Of a DNA stretch of 58,345 bases, positions 26,296-35,494 are shown in pieces; position 1 is the first letter of the stretch, and each line of letters starts with the position of its first letter. The DNA is from Phycisphaerae bacterium (GTDB lineage: Bacteria > Planctomycetota > Phycisphaerae > Phycisphaerales > SM1A02). The stretch covers positions 1-58,345 of the forward strand of contig JAEUIU010000075.1 in NCBI GenBank assembly GCA_016795065.1, given 5' to 3'. The notes below the pieces were generated by a model. That model was given only the letters and a program-made list of their open reading frames with translations. It did not search any database and was not told where the DNA came from. The translations under genes were made by a program, and so were the position numbers.

Positions 26296-26423
26296 TATCA
26301 CTCGACCATCGCCAGGACCACGAATCGCGAGTGCCGGTTTGCGACCGAGCGGCCGAACTCGCCTGAAACAACGAATGGGACGGAGCCTCCTCCAGCGGCT
26401 CCGACAATGGGCAGGATCCCACG

Positions 26424-29400
26424 ATGCATACGCGACCGACCAATGCAGGGCAGCTTGATTCGACCTCCGGGGGCGATTCGCCCGGAGCCTTCCAGACCGT
26501 CACGGCCCAGGACGGCTCCCTGAGCCTGCCGATCCTGCAACCCGTTGAGGCCGCCGCGAGCGAAGGTGGATGCGCTTGCGGCAGTATCGACGGGGCGGGA
26601 TCGGGCTGCTGCGGATCGAGCACGAGTGTGAGCGAGTCGCCGTCGAAGGTCTTCTGGCGAAGCCTCGACGACAAGAACTCGACCGACGAGTATCTGAAAT
26701 GGCGCCACAACGAGTTCCAGGAAGGGGCTTCGGAGGCGACTGACGACGAACGTCGCACCTTCATGAAGCTGATGGGAGCGAGCGCGGCACTTGCCGGCCT
26801 CGCGGCAACCGGCTGCCGTCGCCTTCCCGAGCAGCACATCCTTCCCTATGCCCAGCGCCCGGACAATCGCGTGCCGGGTTCGCCGGTGCGTTACGCGACG
26901 GCGTATGAGCTCGATGGGGTTGGATACGGCGTGGTCGCGACGAGCGTCGATGGCCGACCGATCAAGCTCGATGGCAATCCGAATCACCCGACCCTTCGCG
27001 GCTCCTCCGATTCGATCACCCAGGCTCGCGTCCTGGAGCTCTATGACCCCCATCGCAGCCGGGCGATGAGTGATGCCGGCAAGGCGACCTCGATCGATGC
27101 CTTCCGCTCTTGGCTGGCCACGATGCCAGCCGATGGGCTCGCGGTCCTCGCCGAGCCAAGCTCGAGCCCGTCGCTTGCCGACATGCGGGCCCGACTGGCC
27201 AAGAAGTTCCCGTCGATGAAGTGGTTCGAGTGGGCGCCGGTGAATGACGATGCCGAGCGGGTCGGCACCGAGATCGCGTTCGGCAAGCCGATGCGGGCGA
27301 TCTGGGATCTCTCCAAGGCCAGCGGTGTGGTTCTCTCGCTGGATGGCGACTTCCTCCATTCGCATCACGCCGCCGTGCGCAACGCTCGCGAGTTTGCGGC
27401 GACGCGCCGGATCGACCATGCCGATCCGAAGCAGCAGACGATGTCCTGCCTCTACGTCGTCGAGAGCGCCCTGACCGTGACCGGCATGAGCGCCGACGAA
27501 CGGATCGCGGCACGCAGCGCCGACGTCGCGGGGATCGCGGCAATCGTTGCCCAGAAGCTCGGTCAGACCATGCCAGGCCCGATCGCAAGCGCGTTGGGCA
27601 CGCTCGCCGGATCGGTGACGCTCTCCGCCGAGGACATGAAGATCGTCGACGCTCTCGTCGCCGGACTTCAGGGCGCTCACGGCCGTTCGCTGGTCATCGC
27701 CGGTGAAACGCAGCCCGCAGCCGTCCACGCACTCGCCGCCGCGATGAACGAAGCGTTAGGCAACGTCGGTTCGACCATTCACTACGTGCCGGCGGGCGAG
27801 AAGGGTCGCACCCGACTTGGCGACATCAAGGCCCTGGCCGATGCGATCAACGCCGGCCAGGTGAAGACGCTCGCCATCCTTGGCGGCAATCCGGTGTACG
27901 ACGCTCCGGCCGACCTCAACTTCGGCTCGCTCCTGTCCAAGGCCGGCACCGTCGCTCACCTCTCGTTCTATCGCAACGAGACGAGCAACCACGCCGGTTG
28001 TCGCTGGCACATTCCGCAGGGCCACTTCCTCGAAACCTGGGGCGACGTTCGCGCCGCCGACGGGACCATCTCGGCCCAGCAGCCGCTCATCGCTCCGCTG
28101 CTTGGGGACGGGCAGGGGGGCCTCAGCGGCATCGAATTCTGTGCAGCGCTCCTCGGTGAGGATCCGCGCGACGGGCTCGACATCGTTCGTCGCACCTGGC
28201 AGGCCGTTACCAAGCTGGAAGGCCCCGCGTTCGAGGCCGCTTGGCGCGCCGCCCTGAACGACGGCGTCGTCGGCGGCAGCGCGTACCCGGTCGAGAAGCC
28301 GCAGGCTCAGGCCGCGGCCATCGCCACGGCGCTTCAGGCGCTTCCGGCCTCTTCGGGCGGCAACCGCCTTGAGGTGACCTTCGCCCGCGATGGGAAGGTC
28401 CATGACGGGCGCTTCGCGAACATCACCTGGCTTCAGGAACTTCCCGATCCGGTGAGCAAGCTCACTTGGGACAACGCCGCGTACCTCTCGCCGGCAACGG
28501 CCGAGGGGCTTGGCGTGAAGAAGGGTGACATGCTCTCGGTGACGGTCGGCGGGGCGACACTCCAGATCGTCGCCTGGCCGATGCCGGGCATGGCCAAGGA
28601 CTCGATTCGCATTCATCTCGGGTACGGACGCAGCCCCGATCACGTCGGCCCGATTGGCGGTGATGCGGGCTTCAATGCCTACACGCTGCGGACGTCGCAG
28701 GCGATGGCCATCGCTGCCGGCGCGACCGCGAGCAAGGGCACGGGGACCTACCCGCTGGCCCACACGCAAGATCACGGAGCTGCTGACGCGCTCATCCCGT
28801 CGGTGCCGCTCGCGGGCATCGCCGAACGCCTGCCCGCGCTCATCCGCGAGGACGACCTCGGCACCTACCGCAACGAACCCGATTTCGCCAAGCACCGTGC
28901 TCACGTTGCCCACCGGCTCTCGCTCTGGGAGGAGACCGGTCTCGACGGGGCGAAGTTCCGCTGGGCGATGGCCATTGACCTGGCGACCTGCACAGGTTGC
29001 TCGGCATGCGTCACCGCCTGCCAAGCCGAGAACAACATCCCGGTCGTCGGCAAGGAACACGTGATGCGCGGCCGCGAGATGCACTGGCTCCGCATCGACC
29101 GCTACTTCAAGGGAATGGACCCGAACCGTCCTCTCGGCGTGGCGATACAGCCGGTCACCTGCATGCACTGCGAGAACGCGCCGTGCGAACAGGTCTGCCC
29201 GGTCGCCGCGACGATGCACGACAAGGACGGCCTGAACGTCATGGTCTACAACCGCTGCATCGGAACCCGATACTGCAGCAACAACTGCCCCTACAAGGTT
29301 CGTCGCTTCAACTTCTTCGACTGGCACCGCAAGGATCCGGTCCGCGACGGCGGCTTCATGATGGTGAAGCCGGAGTACTACACCAAGGAAGGGGCGGACC

Positions 29401-29879
29401 CGTGGACCTCGATGCAGTTCAATCCTGAGGTCACCGTCCGCATGCGTGGCGTGATGGAGAAGTGCACCTTCTGCGTGCAGCGGATCCAGCGGGCCAAGAT
29501 CACCCACAAGAACTCGTGGGCGAAGGCTGGCGGACACGGAACGAAGAATGAGACCGGGGACTGGTCGATTCCGGACGGCACCTTCACCACGGCCTGCGCC
29601 GAGGCGTGCCCAAGCCAGGCGATCACCTTCGGCGATCTCAACGACCCGAGCAGCAAGGTCGCGAAGCTGCACGCCAGCTCGCGCAGTTACGGCCTGCTCG
29701 AGGAACTCAACTCCAAGCCGCGGGTGCAGTACCTGGCCAAGGTGCGGAACCCGTCGGTGACGTTCGATCACACCGGCCACGACCACGGACATGGTGAGTC
29801 GGGCGGCGATCATGCACATGAGGAAGGCGGGGGTCACGCCTCAATTGGTCTTGCCTCATCGAAGGAGGTGCAGGCATGA
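26424..29879 (+). CDS. actB: ActB: molybdopterin-oxidoreductase-like and iron-sulfur subunit of ACIII
   Basis: This 1151-residue extracytoplasmic subunit combines a molybdopterin oxidoreductase-like part (no cofactor expected in ACIII) and a ferredoxin-like part. A Tat-like signal region (RRTFMKLMGASAALAGLAATGC) starts near residue 110, after an about 105-residue N-terminal extension that includes a Cys/Gly-rich stretch (GCACGSIDGAGSGCCG). Fe-S cysteines occur in CTGCSACVTAC (from residue 856), CMHCENAPCEQVC (from 913), CIGTRYCSNNC and CTFC...CAEAC. The C-terminus is His-rich (HTGHDHGHGE...GDHAHEEGGGHAS). ATG 26424 has AGGA. The stop overlaps actC (ATGA). Confidence 0.95.
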   Translation: MHTRPTNAGQLDSTSGGDSPGAFQTVTAQDGSLSLPILQPVEAAASEGGCACGSIDGAGSGCCGSSTSVSESPSKVFWRSLDDKNSTDEYLKWRHNEFQEGASEATDDERRTFMKLMGASAALAGLAATGCRRLPEQHILPYAQRPDNRVPGSPVRYATAYELDGVGYGVVATSVDGRPIKLDGNPNHPTLRGSSDSITQARVLELYDPHRSRAMSDAGKATSIDAFRSWLATMPADGLAVLAEPSSSPSLADMRARLAKKFPSMKWFEWAPVNDDAERVGTEIAFGKPMRAIWDLSKASGVVLSLDGDFLHSHHAAVRNAREFAATRRIDHADPKQQTMSCLYVVESALTVTGMSADERIAARSADVAGIAAIVAQKLGQTMPGPIASALGTLAGSVTLSAEDMKIVDALVAGLQGAHGRSLVIAGETQPAAVHALAAAMNEALGNVGSTIHYVPAGEKGRTRLGDIKALADAINAGQVKTLAILGGNPVYDAPADLNFGSLLSKAGTVAHLSFYRNETSNHAGCRWHIPQGHFLETWGDVRAADGTISAQQPLIAPLLGDGQGGLSGIEFCAALLGEDPRDGLDIVRRTWQAVTKLEGPAFEAAWRAALNDGVVGGSAYPVEKPQAQAAAIATALQALPASSGGNRLEVTFARDGKVHDGRFANITWLQELPDPVSKLTWDNAAYLSPATAEGLGVKKGDMLSVTVGGATLQIVAWPMPGMAKDSIRIHLGYGRSPDHVGPIGGDAGFNAYTLRTSQAMAIAAGATASKGTGTYPLAHTQDHGAADALIPSVPLAGIAERLPALIREDDLGTYRNEPDFAKHRAHVAHRLSLWEETGLDGAKFRWAMAIDLATCTGCSACVTACQAENNIPVVGKEHVMRGREMHWLRIDRYFKGMDPNRPLGVAIQPVTCMHCENAPCEQVCPVAATMHDKDGLNVMVYNRCIGTRYCSNNCPYKVRRFNFFDWHRKDPVRDGGFMMVKPEYYTKEGADPWTSMQFNPEVTVRMRGVMEKCTFCVQRIQRAKITHKNSWAKAGGHGTKNETGDWSIPDGTFTTACAEACPSQAITFGDLNDPSSKVAKLHASSRSYGLLEELNSKPRVQYLAKVRNPSVTFDHTGHDHGHGESGGDHAHEEGGGHASIGLASSKEVQA

Positions 29880-31348
29880 CCAGCTTTCCAGCCAACCAGC
29901 CAGCGAACGGGCCCATCGGTGGGGTCGACAACACCATCGACGTGCCGGGCAAGCGGGCCCAGCTCGTCCTGAACATGGAGAAGTTCGGGCAGATCACCAC
30001 CACGGTCTGCCGCGTGAACGAGGCCAAGCACCCACCGCTCGCCTGGTACGTCGCCTTCGCGATGAGCCTCGGCCTGCTCGGACTCCTGGGCTTCTGCGTT
30101 CTCTTCCTCTTCTTTACCGGCGTCGGCGTCTGGGGCCTCAACAACCCAGTCATGTGGGCCTTCGACATCACGAACTTCGTGTTCTGGGTCGGCATCGGCC
30201 ACGCCGGCACGCTGATCAGCGCCATTCTCTTCCTCTTCCGGCAGAAGTGGCGCACCGCCATCAACCGCTTCGCCGAAGCGATGACCATCTTCGCGGTCAT
30301 CTGCGCCGGTCTCTTCCCGGGCATTCACGTCGGCCGCGTTTGGTTTGCGTACTGGCTCTTCCCGATCCCGAACCAGATGGAGATGTGGCCGCAGTTCCGT
30401 TCGCCCCTCCTCTGGGACGTCTTCGCGGTCTCGACCTACTTCACCGTGTCGCTTCTCTTCTGGTACACGGGCATGGTCCCGGACCTCGCCACGCTCCGCG
30501 ACCGTGCGAAGGGCAAGCTCCAACAACTCGGCTACGGGCTCTTCGCCCTCGGCTGGCGGGGCTCGAACCGGCACTGGCACCGCTACGAGCGGGCGTACCT
30601 GATCCTCGCGGCCCTTTCGACGCCGCTGGTCCTCTCGGTGCACTCGGTCGTGTCCTTCGACTTCGCCACCAGCCAGCTCCCCGGCTGGCACACCACGATC
30701 TTCCCGCCCTACTTCGTCGCAGGTGCCATCTTCAGCGGCTTCGCGATGGTGGTCACGTTGGCCGTGCCGGCCCGTGAGATGTTCGGACTCAAGGACATCA
30801 TCACGCTCCGTCACCTGGACAACATGAACAAGATCATCCTGGTGACCGGCTGCATGGTCGGCTACGCCTACTCGATGGAGTTCTTCATCGCCTGGTACTC
30901 CGGTGCGATGTACGAGAAGTTCGCCTTCATCAACCGTGCGTTCGGCCAGTACTGGTGGGCGTACTGGATCATGGTGAGCTGCAACGTCATCACCCCGCAG
31001 CTCTTTTGGTTCAAGGCCCTGCGGACCAGCATCCCGATCATGTTCGTCCTGAGCCTGGTCGTGAACATCGGCATGTGGTTCGAGCGATACGTGATCATTG
31101 TCACGAGCCTCGCCAACGACTTCCTGCCCAGCTCCTGGCACAACTACATCCCGACCTGGGTCGACATCGGCACGATGGTCGGCGCCTTCGGCCTCTTCTT
31201 CACCCTCTTCCTCCTCTTCTGTCGTTTCCTTCCGATGATTGCGATGGCCGAAATCAAGGCCGTCATGCCCGCTGCGGATCCGCACGCGGGTCATGACCAC
31301 GGCCACGGCGGTCACGCGGACGGCGCGAACGCGAAGGGGGCACACTGA
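29876..31348 (+). CDS. actC: ActC: NrfD/PsrC-like quinol-binding membrane subunit of ACIII
   Basis: This 490-residue integral membrane protein of the NrfD family has about ten helices and is expected to bind menaquinol. Typical family sequence is FWVGIGHAGTLISAILFLFRQKWRTAINR and the SFDFATSQLPGWHTTIFPPYFVAGAIFSG region. A strong site (GAAGGAGGTG) precedes ATG 29876. The cytoplasmic C-terminus is His-rich (DPHAGHDHGHGGHADGANAKGAH). The stop shares one base with actD (TGATG). It is paired with the second NrfD-like subunit ActF. Confidence 0.95.
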   Translation: MTSFPANQPANGPIGGVDNTIDVPGKRAQLVLNMEKFGQITTTVCRVNEAKHPPLAWYVAFAMSLGLLGLLGFCVLFLFFTGVGVWGLNNPVMWAFDITNFVFWVGIGHAGTLISAILFLFRQKWRTAINRFAEAMTIFAVICAGLFPGIHVGRVWFAYWLFPIPNQMEMWPQFRSPLLWDVFAVSTYFTVSLLFWYTGMVPDLATLRDRAKGKLQQLGYGLFALGWRGSNRHWHRYERAYLILAALSTPLVLSVHSVVSFDFATSQLPGWHTTIFPPYFVAGAIFSGFAMVVTLAVPAREMFGLKDIITLRHLDNMNKIILVTGCMVGYAYSMEFFIAWYSGAMYEKFAFINRAFGQYWWAYWIMVSCNVITPQLFWFKALRTSIPIMFVLSLVVNIGMWFERYVIIVTSLANDFLPSSWHNYIPTWVDIGTMVGAFGLFFTLFLLFCRFLPMIAMAEIKAVMPAADPHAGHDHGHGGHADGANAKGAH

Positions 31349-31962
31349 TGAGCACCGTCGCACACACCACGACCTCGGCGACCCCTACAGGGTCCAAGTC
31401 CAAGGTCCTCTACGGCTACATCGCTGAGTTCGAAACGCCTGGTGCCGTCATGGCCGCTGCCGAGCGGGTGAAGGCCGAAGGCTATGAACGGTGGGACGTC
31501 TGCACTCCCTTCCCGGTCCACGGCATGGACAAGGCAATGGGCGTGAAGCGAACCATCCTTCCGGTGGTGATCTTCGGGGGCGGGATGACCGGCACCATCG
31601 CCGCGACCCTCCTCCAGATCTTCACCAACTCGACCGGCCTGCACATCCCGATCCCGATTCCCATCACCGGCTATCCGTTCCTCATCTCGGGTAAGCCGCT
31701 GATGTCGATTCCGGCCTTCATTCCGGTCATGTTCGAGCTGACCGTGCTCTTCGCCGCCCTGACCGCGGTGTTCGGCATGTTCATCATGAACGGTCTGCCG
31801 CGTCTCTCGCACCCGCTCTTCGGAAGCGATCGCTTCCGACGTGTGACCAACGACCGGTTCTTCGTCGTCATCGAGGCCCGCGACGCGCGGTTCCTCCCCG
31901 GCAAGACCGAAGCGTTCCTCAAGTCCCTCAATCCGCTCTCGGTGGAGGCGGTCGAAGAATGA
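31348..31962 (+). CDS. actD: ActD: DUF3341 membrane subunit of ACIII
   Basis: This 204-residue subunit has the DUF3341 start (LYGYIAEFETPGAVMAAAERV, and the YERWDVCTPFPVHGMDKAMG motif). Two membrane helices follow (about residues 65-85 and 125-150). It anchors ActB/ActE in characterised complexes and has no redox centre. It is translationally linked to actC (1-bp overlap) and actE (4-bp overlap). Confidence 0.94.
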   Translation: MSTVAHTTTSATPTGSKSKVLYGYIAEFETPGAVMAAAERVKAEGYERWDVCTPFPVHGMDKAMGVKRTILPVVIFGGGMTGTIAATLLQIFTNSTGLHIPIPIPITGYPFLISGKPLMSIPAFIPVMFELTVLFAALTAVFGMFIMNGLPRLSHPLFGSDRFRRVTNDRFFVVIEARDARFLPGKTEAFLKSLNPLSVEAVEE

Positions 31963-32738
31963 GCTCACCCATCCCACGAGCCCTCCTGTACGTGGGTGGC
32001 ACGGTCGCGTGCCTCCTCCTGATCCCGCCCGCAGCGATCGCGTACATCCGTTCCCAGTCCTCGCCCGGCCGTCCGGTCCACCTCATTTGGGACATGGACA
32101 ACCAGGCGAAATACAAGGCCCAAGAGGAGAACCCCCTCTTCGCCGACGGTCGGGCCGCACGTCCGATCGTTGCAGGCACCGTCGCGATGGGCGAGGCCAA
32201 CCTCGACACGCACTTCACGGAAGGCGTCACCGGTCCGAGCGCCGAGTGGGCGACCACGCTTCCGGCGGGACTCGTCGCCGACGAGACCTTCATGAGGCGC
32301 GGCCAGGAGCGATTCAACATCTATTGCTCGCCCTGCCACGGCTTCGCCGGTTTCGGTGACGGCATGGTGAACCGACGGGCCATGACGCTGATGAACAACA
32401 GCTCGGGCTCCGTCGACAACACCTCTTGGACCCAGGCCAAGAACTTGCACGAGGACCAGATCCGGGCCCAGCCGATCGGGCAGATCTACCACTCGCTGAG
32501 CTACGGAATCCGGACGATGGCTGGCTACTCGGCCCAGATCCCGACCGAGGATCGCTGGGCAATCGCCTCCTACGTGAAGGCGCTTCAGCGCAGCCAGAAC
32601 GCAGCCCCCCAAGACATCCCACCCGATCGCCGCACACAGGTCGGTAGCGAGGAAGCGGCGACCGTCGCGTCTGCCGCACCCTCTGACCAGGCCAATCGGG
32701 ATGGCGGCCATGACCGCCAAGGAGCGGTGAACCAGTGA
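31959..32738 (+). CDS. actE: ActE: monoheme cytochrome c subunit of ACIII
   Basis: This 259-residue protein has an N-terminal membrane anchor (ALLYVGGTVACLLLIPPAAIAYI) and one heme c site (CSPCHGFAGFGDG). The distal Met is likely in the AGYSAQIP region or nearby. It would pass electrons to the oxidase. The tail after about residue 215 is low-complexity and polar. ATG 31959 overlaps actD by 4 bp, and its stop overlaps the GTG start of actF (GTGA). Confidence 0.93.
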   Translation: MSSPIPRALLYVGGTVACLLLIPPAAIAYIRSQSSPGRPVHLIWDMDNQAKYKAQEENPLFADGRAARPIVAGTVAMGEANLDTHFTEGVTGPSAEWATTLPAGLVADETFMRRGQERFNIYCSPCHGFAGFGDGMVNRRAMTLMNNSSGSVDNTSWTQAKNLHEDQIRAQPIGQIYHSLSYGIRTMAGYSAQIPTEDRWAIASYVKALQRSQNAAPQDIPPDRRTQVGSEEAATVASAAPSDQANRDGGHDRQGAVNQ

Positions 32739-34069
32739 GTCACGCACACTCCGGCGCTGAGCTCAAGCTCGGCAAGCACAACATTGAGCTCGGCGGGCCA
32801 GCGGCGTCGCTTCAGATGGCGATGAGCGTCCTCTTCGCCGTCGGTATCGGCGGGGCGGTGGCCATGCTCTCCACAGGGAATGTCGAGAGCGAGTTCTTCT
32901 GGAAGTCCTATCTCCAGAACGTGATCTTCGTGATCGCGATCAGCCTCGGCGGGCTCTTCTTCGTCTTCGTCCAACACCTCACCCGGGCCGGTTGGTCGGT
33001 GGCCGTCCGCCGTCCGGCGGAGATCCTCGCAGCCAACTTGCGTTGGATCTGGGTGCTCTTCCTTCCCATCGCCTATCTCTACTTTGCCAAGGGTCAGGGC
33101 GCCCAGATCTGGCCGTGGGCCGACATGGCCACGATGAGGTCGCATGCTCCGGCCGAGGCCGATCTCGTCCAGAAGAAGCTCGGCTTCTTCTCCCAGTTTG
33201 GCCTCTTCAACGGTGACTTCTTCTGGATCCGCACCGTTGCGTACTTCGTCATCTGGGGCGCACTCGCCCACTTCTTCTACTCCGGCAGCCTGAAGTTGGG
33301 TGCCTCGGGCGACGCCAACATCACTCGCCGGATGCAACTCGTCGCCGCTCCCGCCGCAATCCTCTTCGCCCTCTCCGCGACCTTCGCCGCCTTCGACTGG
33401 ATGATGTCGATCTCGCCGGCGTGGTTCAGCACGATGTTCGGCGTCTACTTCTTCTGCGGTTGCTGCACGGTCGGCTTCGCCGCCCTGATCCTGACCTGCG
33501 TCATGATTCAGTCGACCGGTGCCATGAAGGGAGTCATCACCGAGGAGCACTATCAGGACCTCGGCAAGCTCCTGTTTGCCTTCGGCATGGTGTTCTGGGC
33601 GTACATCGGCTTCAGCCAGTACATGTTGATTTGGTACGCAAACCTCCCCGAGGAAACGGGCTGGTTCATCGCCCGCCAGATCGGCGACTGGGTTTGGGTG
33701 AGTGTCTTCCTGCTCGCCGGCCACTTCATCATTCCCTTCCTGGCCTTCATCTCGAAGTGGCCGAAGCGAATGCCTATGGTCCTTGCGGCCGGCGCCGCAT
33801 GGATGCTCTTCGTCGGCTGGATCGACCTCTACTGGCTCATCCACCCAGAGGTGCCGGTCGGCCTCGGGGCGGTGAAGCGGTACGCCGAACTCGAAACAGC
33901 CTTCCCGGAACACACCAAGACCCACCTGCTCCAGCCGACCAACTGGCTGCTTCTGGCGGGCATGGTTGGCCTCTACGGGATGATGACCATCCGGGAACTT
34001 CGCCGGGCGCCGCTCGTTTGCGTGAAGGACCCTCGCGTGGGCGAGTCGCTGGGCTTTGAGAACATGTGA
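32735..34069 (+). CDS. actF: ActF: second NrfD-like membrane subunit of ACIII
   Basis: This 444-residue membrane protein with about ten helices is a paralogue of ActC. The family is recognised from WKSYLQNVIFVIAISLGGLFFVFVQHLTRAGWSV and FDWMMSISPAWFSTMFGVYFF. In solved ACIII structures ActF lacks the quinol site found in ActC, but its role in proton translocation is debated. The start is GTG 32735 within the actE stop. A 69-bp gap separates it from the next small gene. Confidence 0.94.
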   Translation: MSHAHSGAELKLGKHNIELGGPAASLQMAMSVLFAVGIGGAVAMLSTGNVESEFFWKSYLQNVIFVIAISLGGLFFVFVQHLTRAGWSVAVRRPAEILAANLRWIWVLFLPIAYLYFAKGQGAQIWPWADMATMRSHAPAEADLVQKKLGFFSQFGLFNGDFFWIRTVAYFVIWGALAHFFYSGSLKLGASGDANITRRMQLVAAPAAILFALSATFAAFDWMMSISPAWFSTMFGVYFFCGCCTVGFAALILTCVMIQSTGAMKGVITEEHYQDLGKLLFAFGMVFWAYIGFSQYMLIWYANLPEETGWFIARQIGDWVWVSVFLLAGHFIIPFLAFISKWPKRMPMVLAAGAAWMLFVGWIDLYWLIHPEVPVGLGAVKRYAELETAFPEHTKTHLLQPTNWLLLAGMVGLYGMMTIRELRRAPLVCVKDPRVGESLGFENM

Positions 34070-34138
34070 CATTCCCGAGCCGGTTCCCGGTTCCCCAGCA
34101 CAGACGGGGCCGGAACCGAATCGCCTCGGCAGGAATCA

Positions 34139-34540
34139 GTGAGCCACACCATGTCTGATCACAATCAAGGCGCCGCGAACATCCAGATCGACGATCCCGA
34201 ACCGGGTTCGACGTGGTTCGTCTCCATCGCGGGCACGATCATCTTCTTGGTCATCGTCTTCGCCGTTGCGGTGCTCTATTTCCAGGCCAATACGAAGCAG
34301 GAGACCGAACAGGTCGTCAACAAGCCGAGTGTTGAGTTCGAGAACGGCCGGCTGGCCCAGCAAGCGAAGCTTGCCGACAGCGGCAAGTGGATTGAAGAGA
34401 CGCCCGGCGAGAAGGTCGGCGAGGTCAAGAAGACCGAGCGGCTGCGCATCCCGATCGAGGATGCCATGAAGCTCGTCGGCACGGAACTCTCGGGCAGCGC
34501 GGCCAACGCCAAGACTCCCTCCGGAGGTGCCGGCAAGTGA
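34139..34540 (+). CDS. Small single-pass membrane protein between actF and SCO
   Basis: This 133-residue protein has one helix (STWFVSIAGTIIFLVIVFAVAVLYF) and a hydrophilic region outside (FENGRLAQQAKLADSGKW...RLRIPIEDAMKLVGTE). No cofactor motif is present. I do not know a named family. Its place between the ACIII subunits and the copper chaperone suggests an accessory or assembly subunit, possibly bridging ACIII and the oxidase. The start is GTG 34139 (AGGA at good spacing); ATG 34151 is an alternative. It overlaps the SCO gene by 4 bp. Confidence 0.75.
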   Translation: MSHTMSDHNQGAANIQIDDPEPGSTWFVSIAGTIIFLVIVFAVAVLYFQANTKQETEQVVNKPSVEFENGRLAQQAKLADSGKWIEETPGEKVGEVKKTERLRIPIEDAMKLVGTELSGSAANAKTPSGGAGK

Positions 34541-35415
34541 GCACGCATCGAACGAGCGCGGCACGATCGACGATCGCGGCAACCTCCGCGGCCATCGCCC
34601 TATCGGCGGCGCCCTCGTTCGGTCAGCTCAACCGCGAGATTCCGAGCGAGCTGCGCGGCGTCGACATCGTCGAGAAGCCCAACGCGAAGCTCCCGCTGGA
34701 GCTCCCGTTCAAGGACGAGGAAGGCAACGACGTCACGCTGGGAGACTTCTTCAAGCCAGGGCCCGGCGGCGAGCAGCGACCTGTCATCCTTCAGATCGGC
34801 TACCTGAAGTGCCCCATGCTCTGCAATCTCGTCCTCAACGGCGGGATCGACGGGCTCAAGGGCGTCGATTGGGCCGCGGGCAAGACCTTCCAACTGGTCT
34901 CGGTCAGCATCAACCCGGCCGAGACCCATCAGCTCGCGAAGGTGAAGCGGGATGGCTACCTGCTTGAGTACAACCGGCCCGGCGCGACGGAAGGATTCCA
35001 CTTCCTGACCGGTCCCGCGTCCAGCAGCCACACGCTCGCCGACGCCGTCGGCTTCGGCTTCCGCGATCAGGGCAACGGCGACTTCTCGCATGCCGCGGCC
35101 CTGTTCGTGATCACGCCCGATGGGCGCGTCTCGCGTTACCTCTATGGAACCAAGTTCGAGCCGAGCGACCTCCGGTTTGCTCTGCTCGAGGCGTCGGAGG
35201 GGAAGATCGGCACCACGCTCGATCGCTTCATCCTCTGGTGCCACATGTATGACCCCGACGCGAAGGGCTATGTGCTCTCCGCCCAACGGGTCATGAAGAT
35301 TGGCGGCGCAGCGACGTTGCTTGTGCTCGCGACCGGACTCGGTTGGCTCTGGTTTGGCGAGATGCGTCGCCGCCAGGGCCGGCGTCTGCCTCCCTCGACC
35401 GGAACAACCTCCTGA
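34537..35415 (+). CDS. SCO1/SenC-family copper chaperone
   Basis: This 292-residue protein delivers copper to the CuA site of oxidase subunit II. It has a signal peptide (STIAATSAAIALSAAPSFGQ) and a thioredoxin-like fold with CPMLC in GYLKCPMLCNLV. The distal histidine of the copper site is probably in GDFSHAAALFVI. A C-terminal helix (GGAATLLVLATGLGWLWF) adds a second anchor, which is common in this subgroup. The start is GTG 34537. It lies directly upstream of coxB, as expected. Confidence 0.93.
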   Translation: MSTHRTSAARSTIAATSAAIALSAAPSFGQLNREIPSELRGVDIVEKPNAKLPLELPFKDEEGNDVTLGDFFKPGPGGEQRPVILQIGYLKCPMLCNLVLNGGIDGLKGVDWAAGKTFQLVSVSINPAETHQLAKVKRDGYLLEYNRPGATEGFHFLTGPASSSHTLADAVGFGFRDQGNGDFSHAAALFVITPDGRVSRYLYGTKFEPSDLRFALLEASEGKIGTTLDRFILWCHMYDPDAKGYVLSAQRVMKIGGAATLLVLATGLGWLWFGEMRRRQGRRLPPSTGTTS

Positions 35416-35494
35416 TCCAACTCCCGTTCGCCGAGTCCGCCCTCAACCGAGGATCCGGACGGAGCGAATCTGACACGACGACTGGGAATCGACC

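Noticed and set aside
32585..34072. 495-residue open frame opposite actF
   Set aside because: Asp/Glu/His/Arg-rich composition produced by the mirror of a GC-biased membrane gene; no domain. The same holds for frames opposite actC (29834-31363), coxA (36762-38522) and actB (27756-29837).
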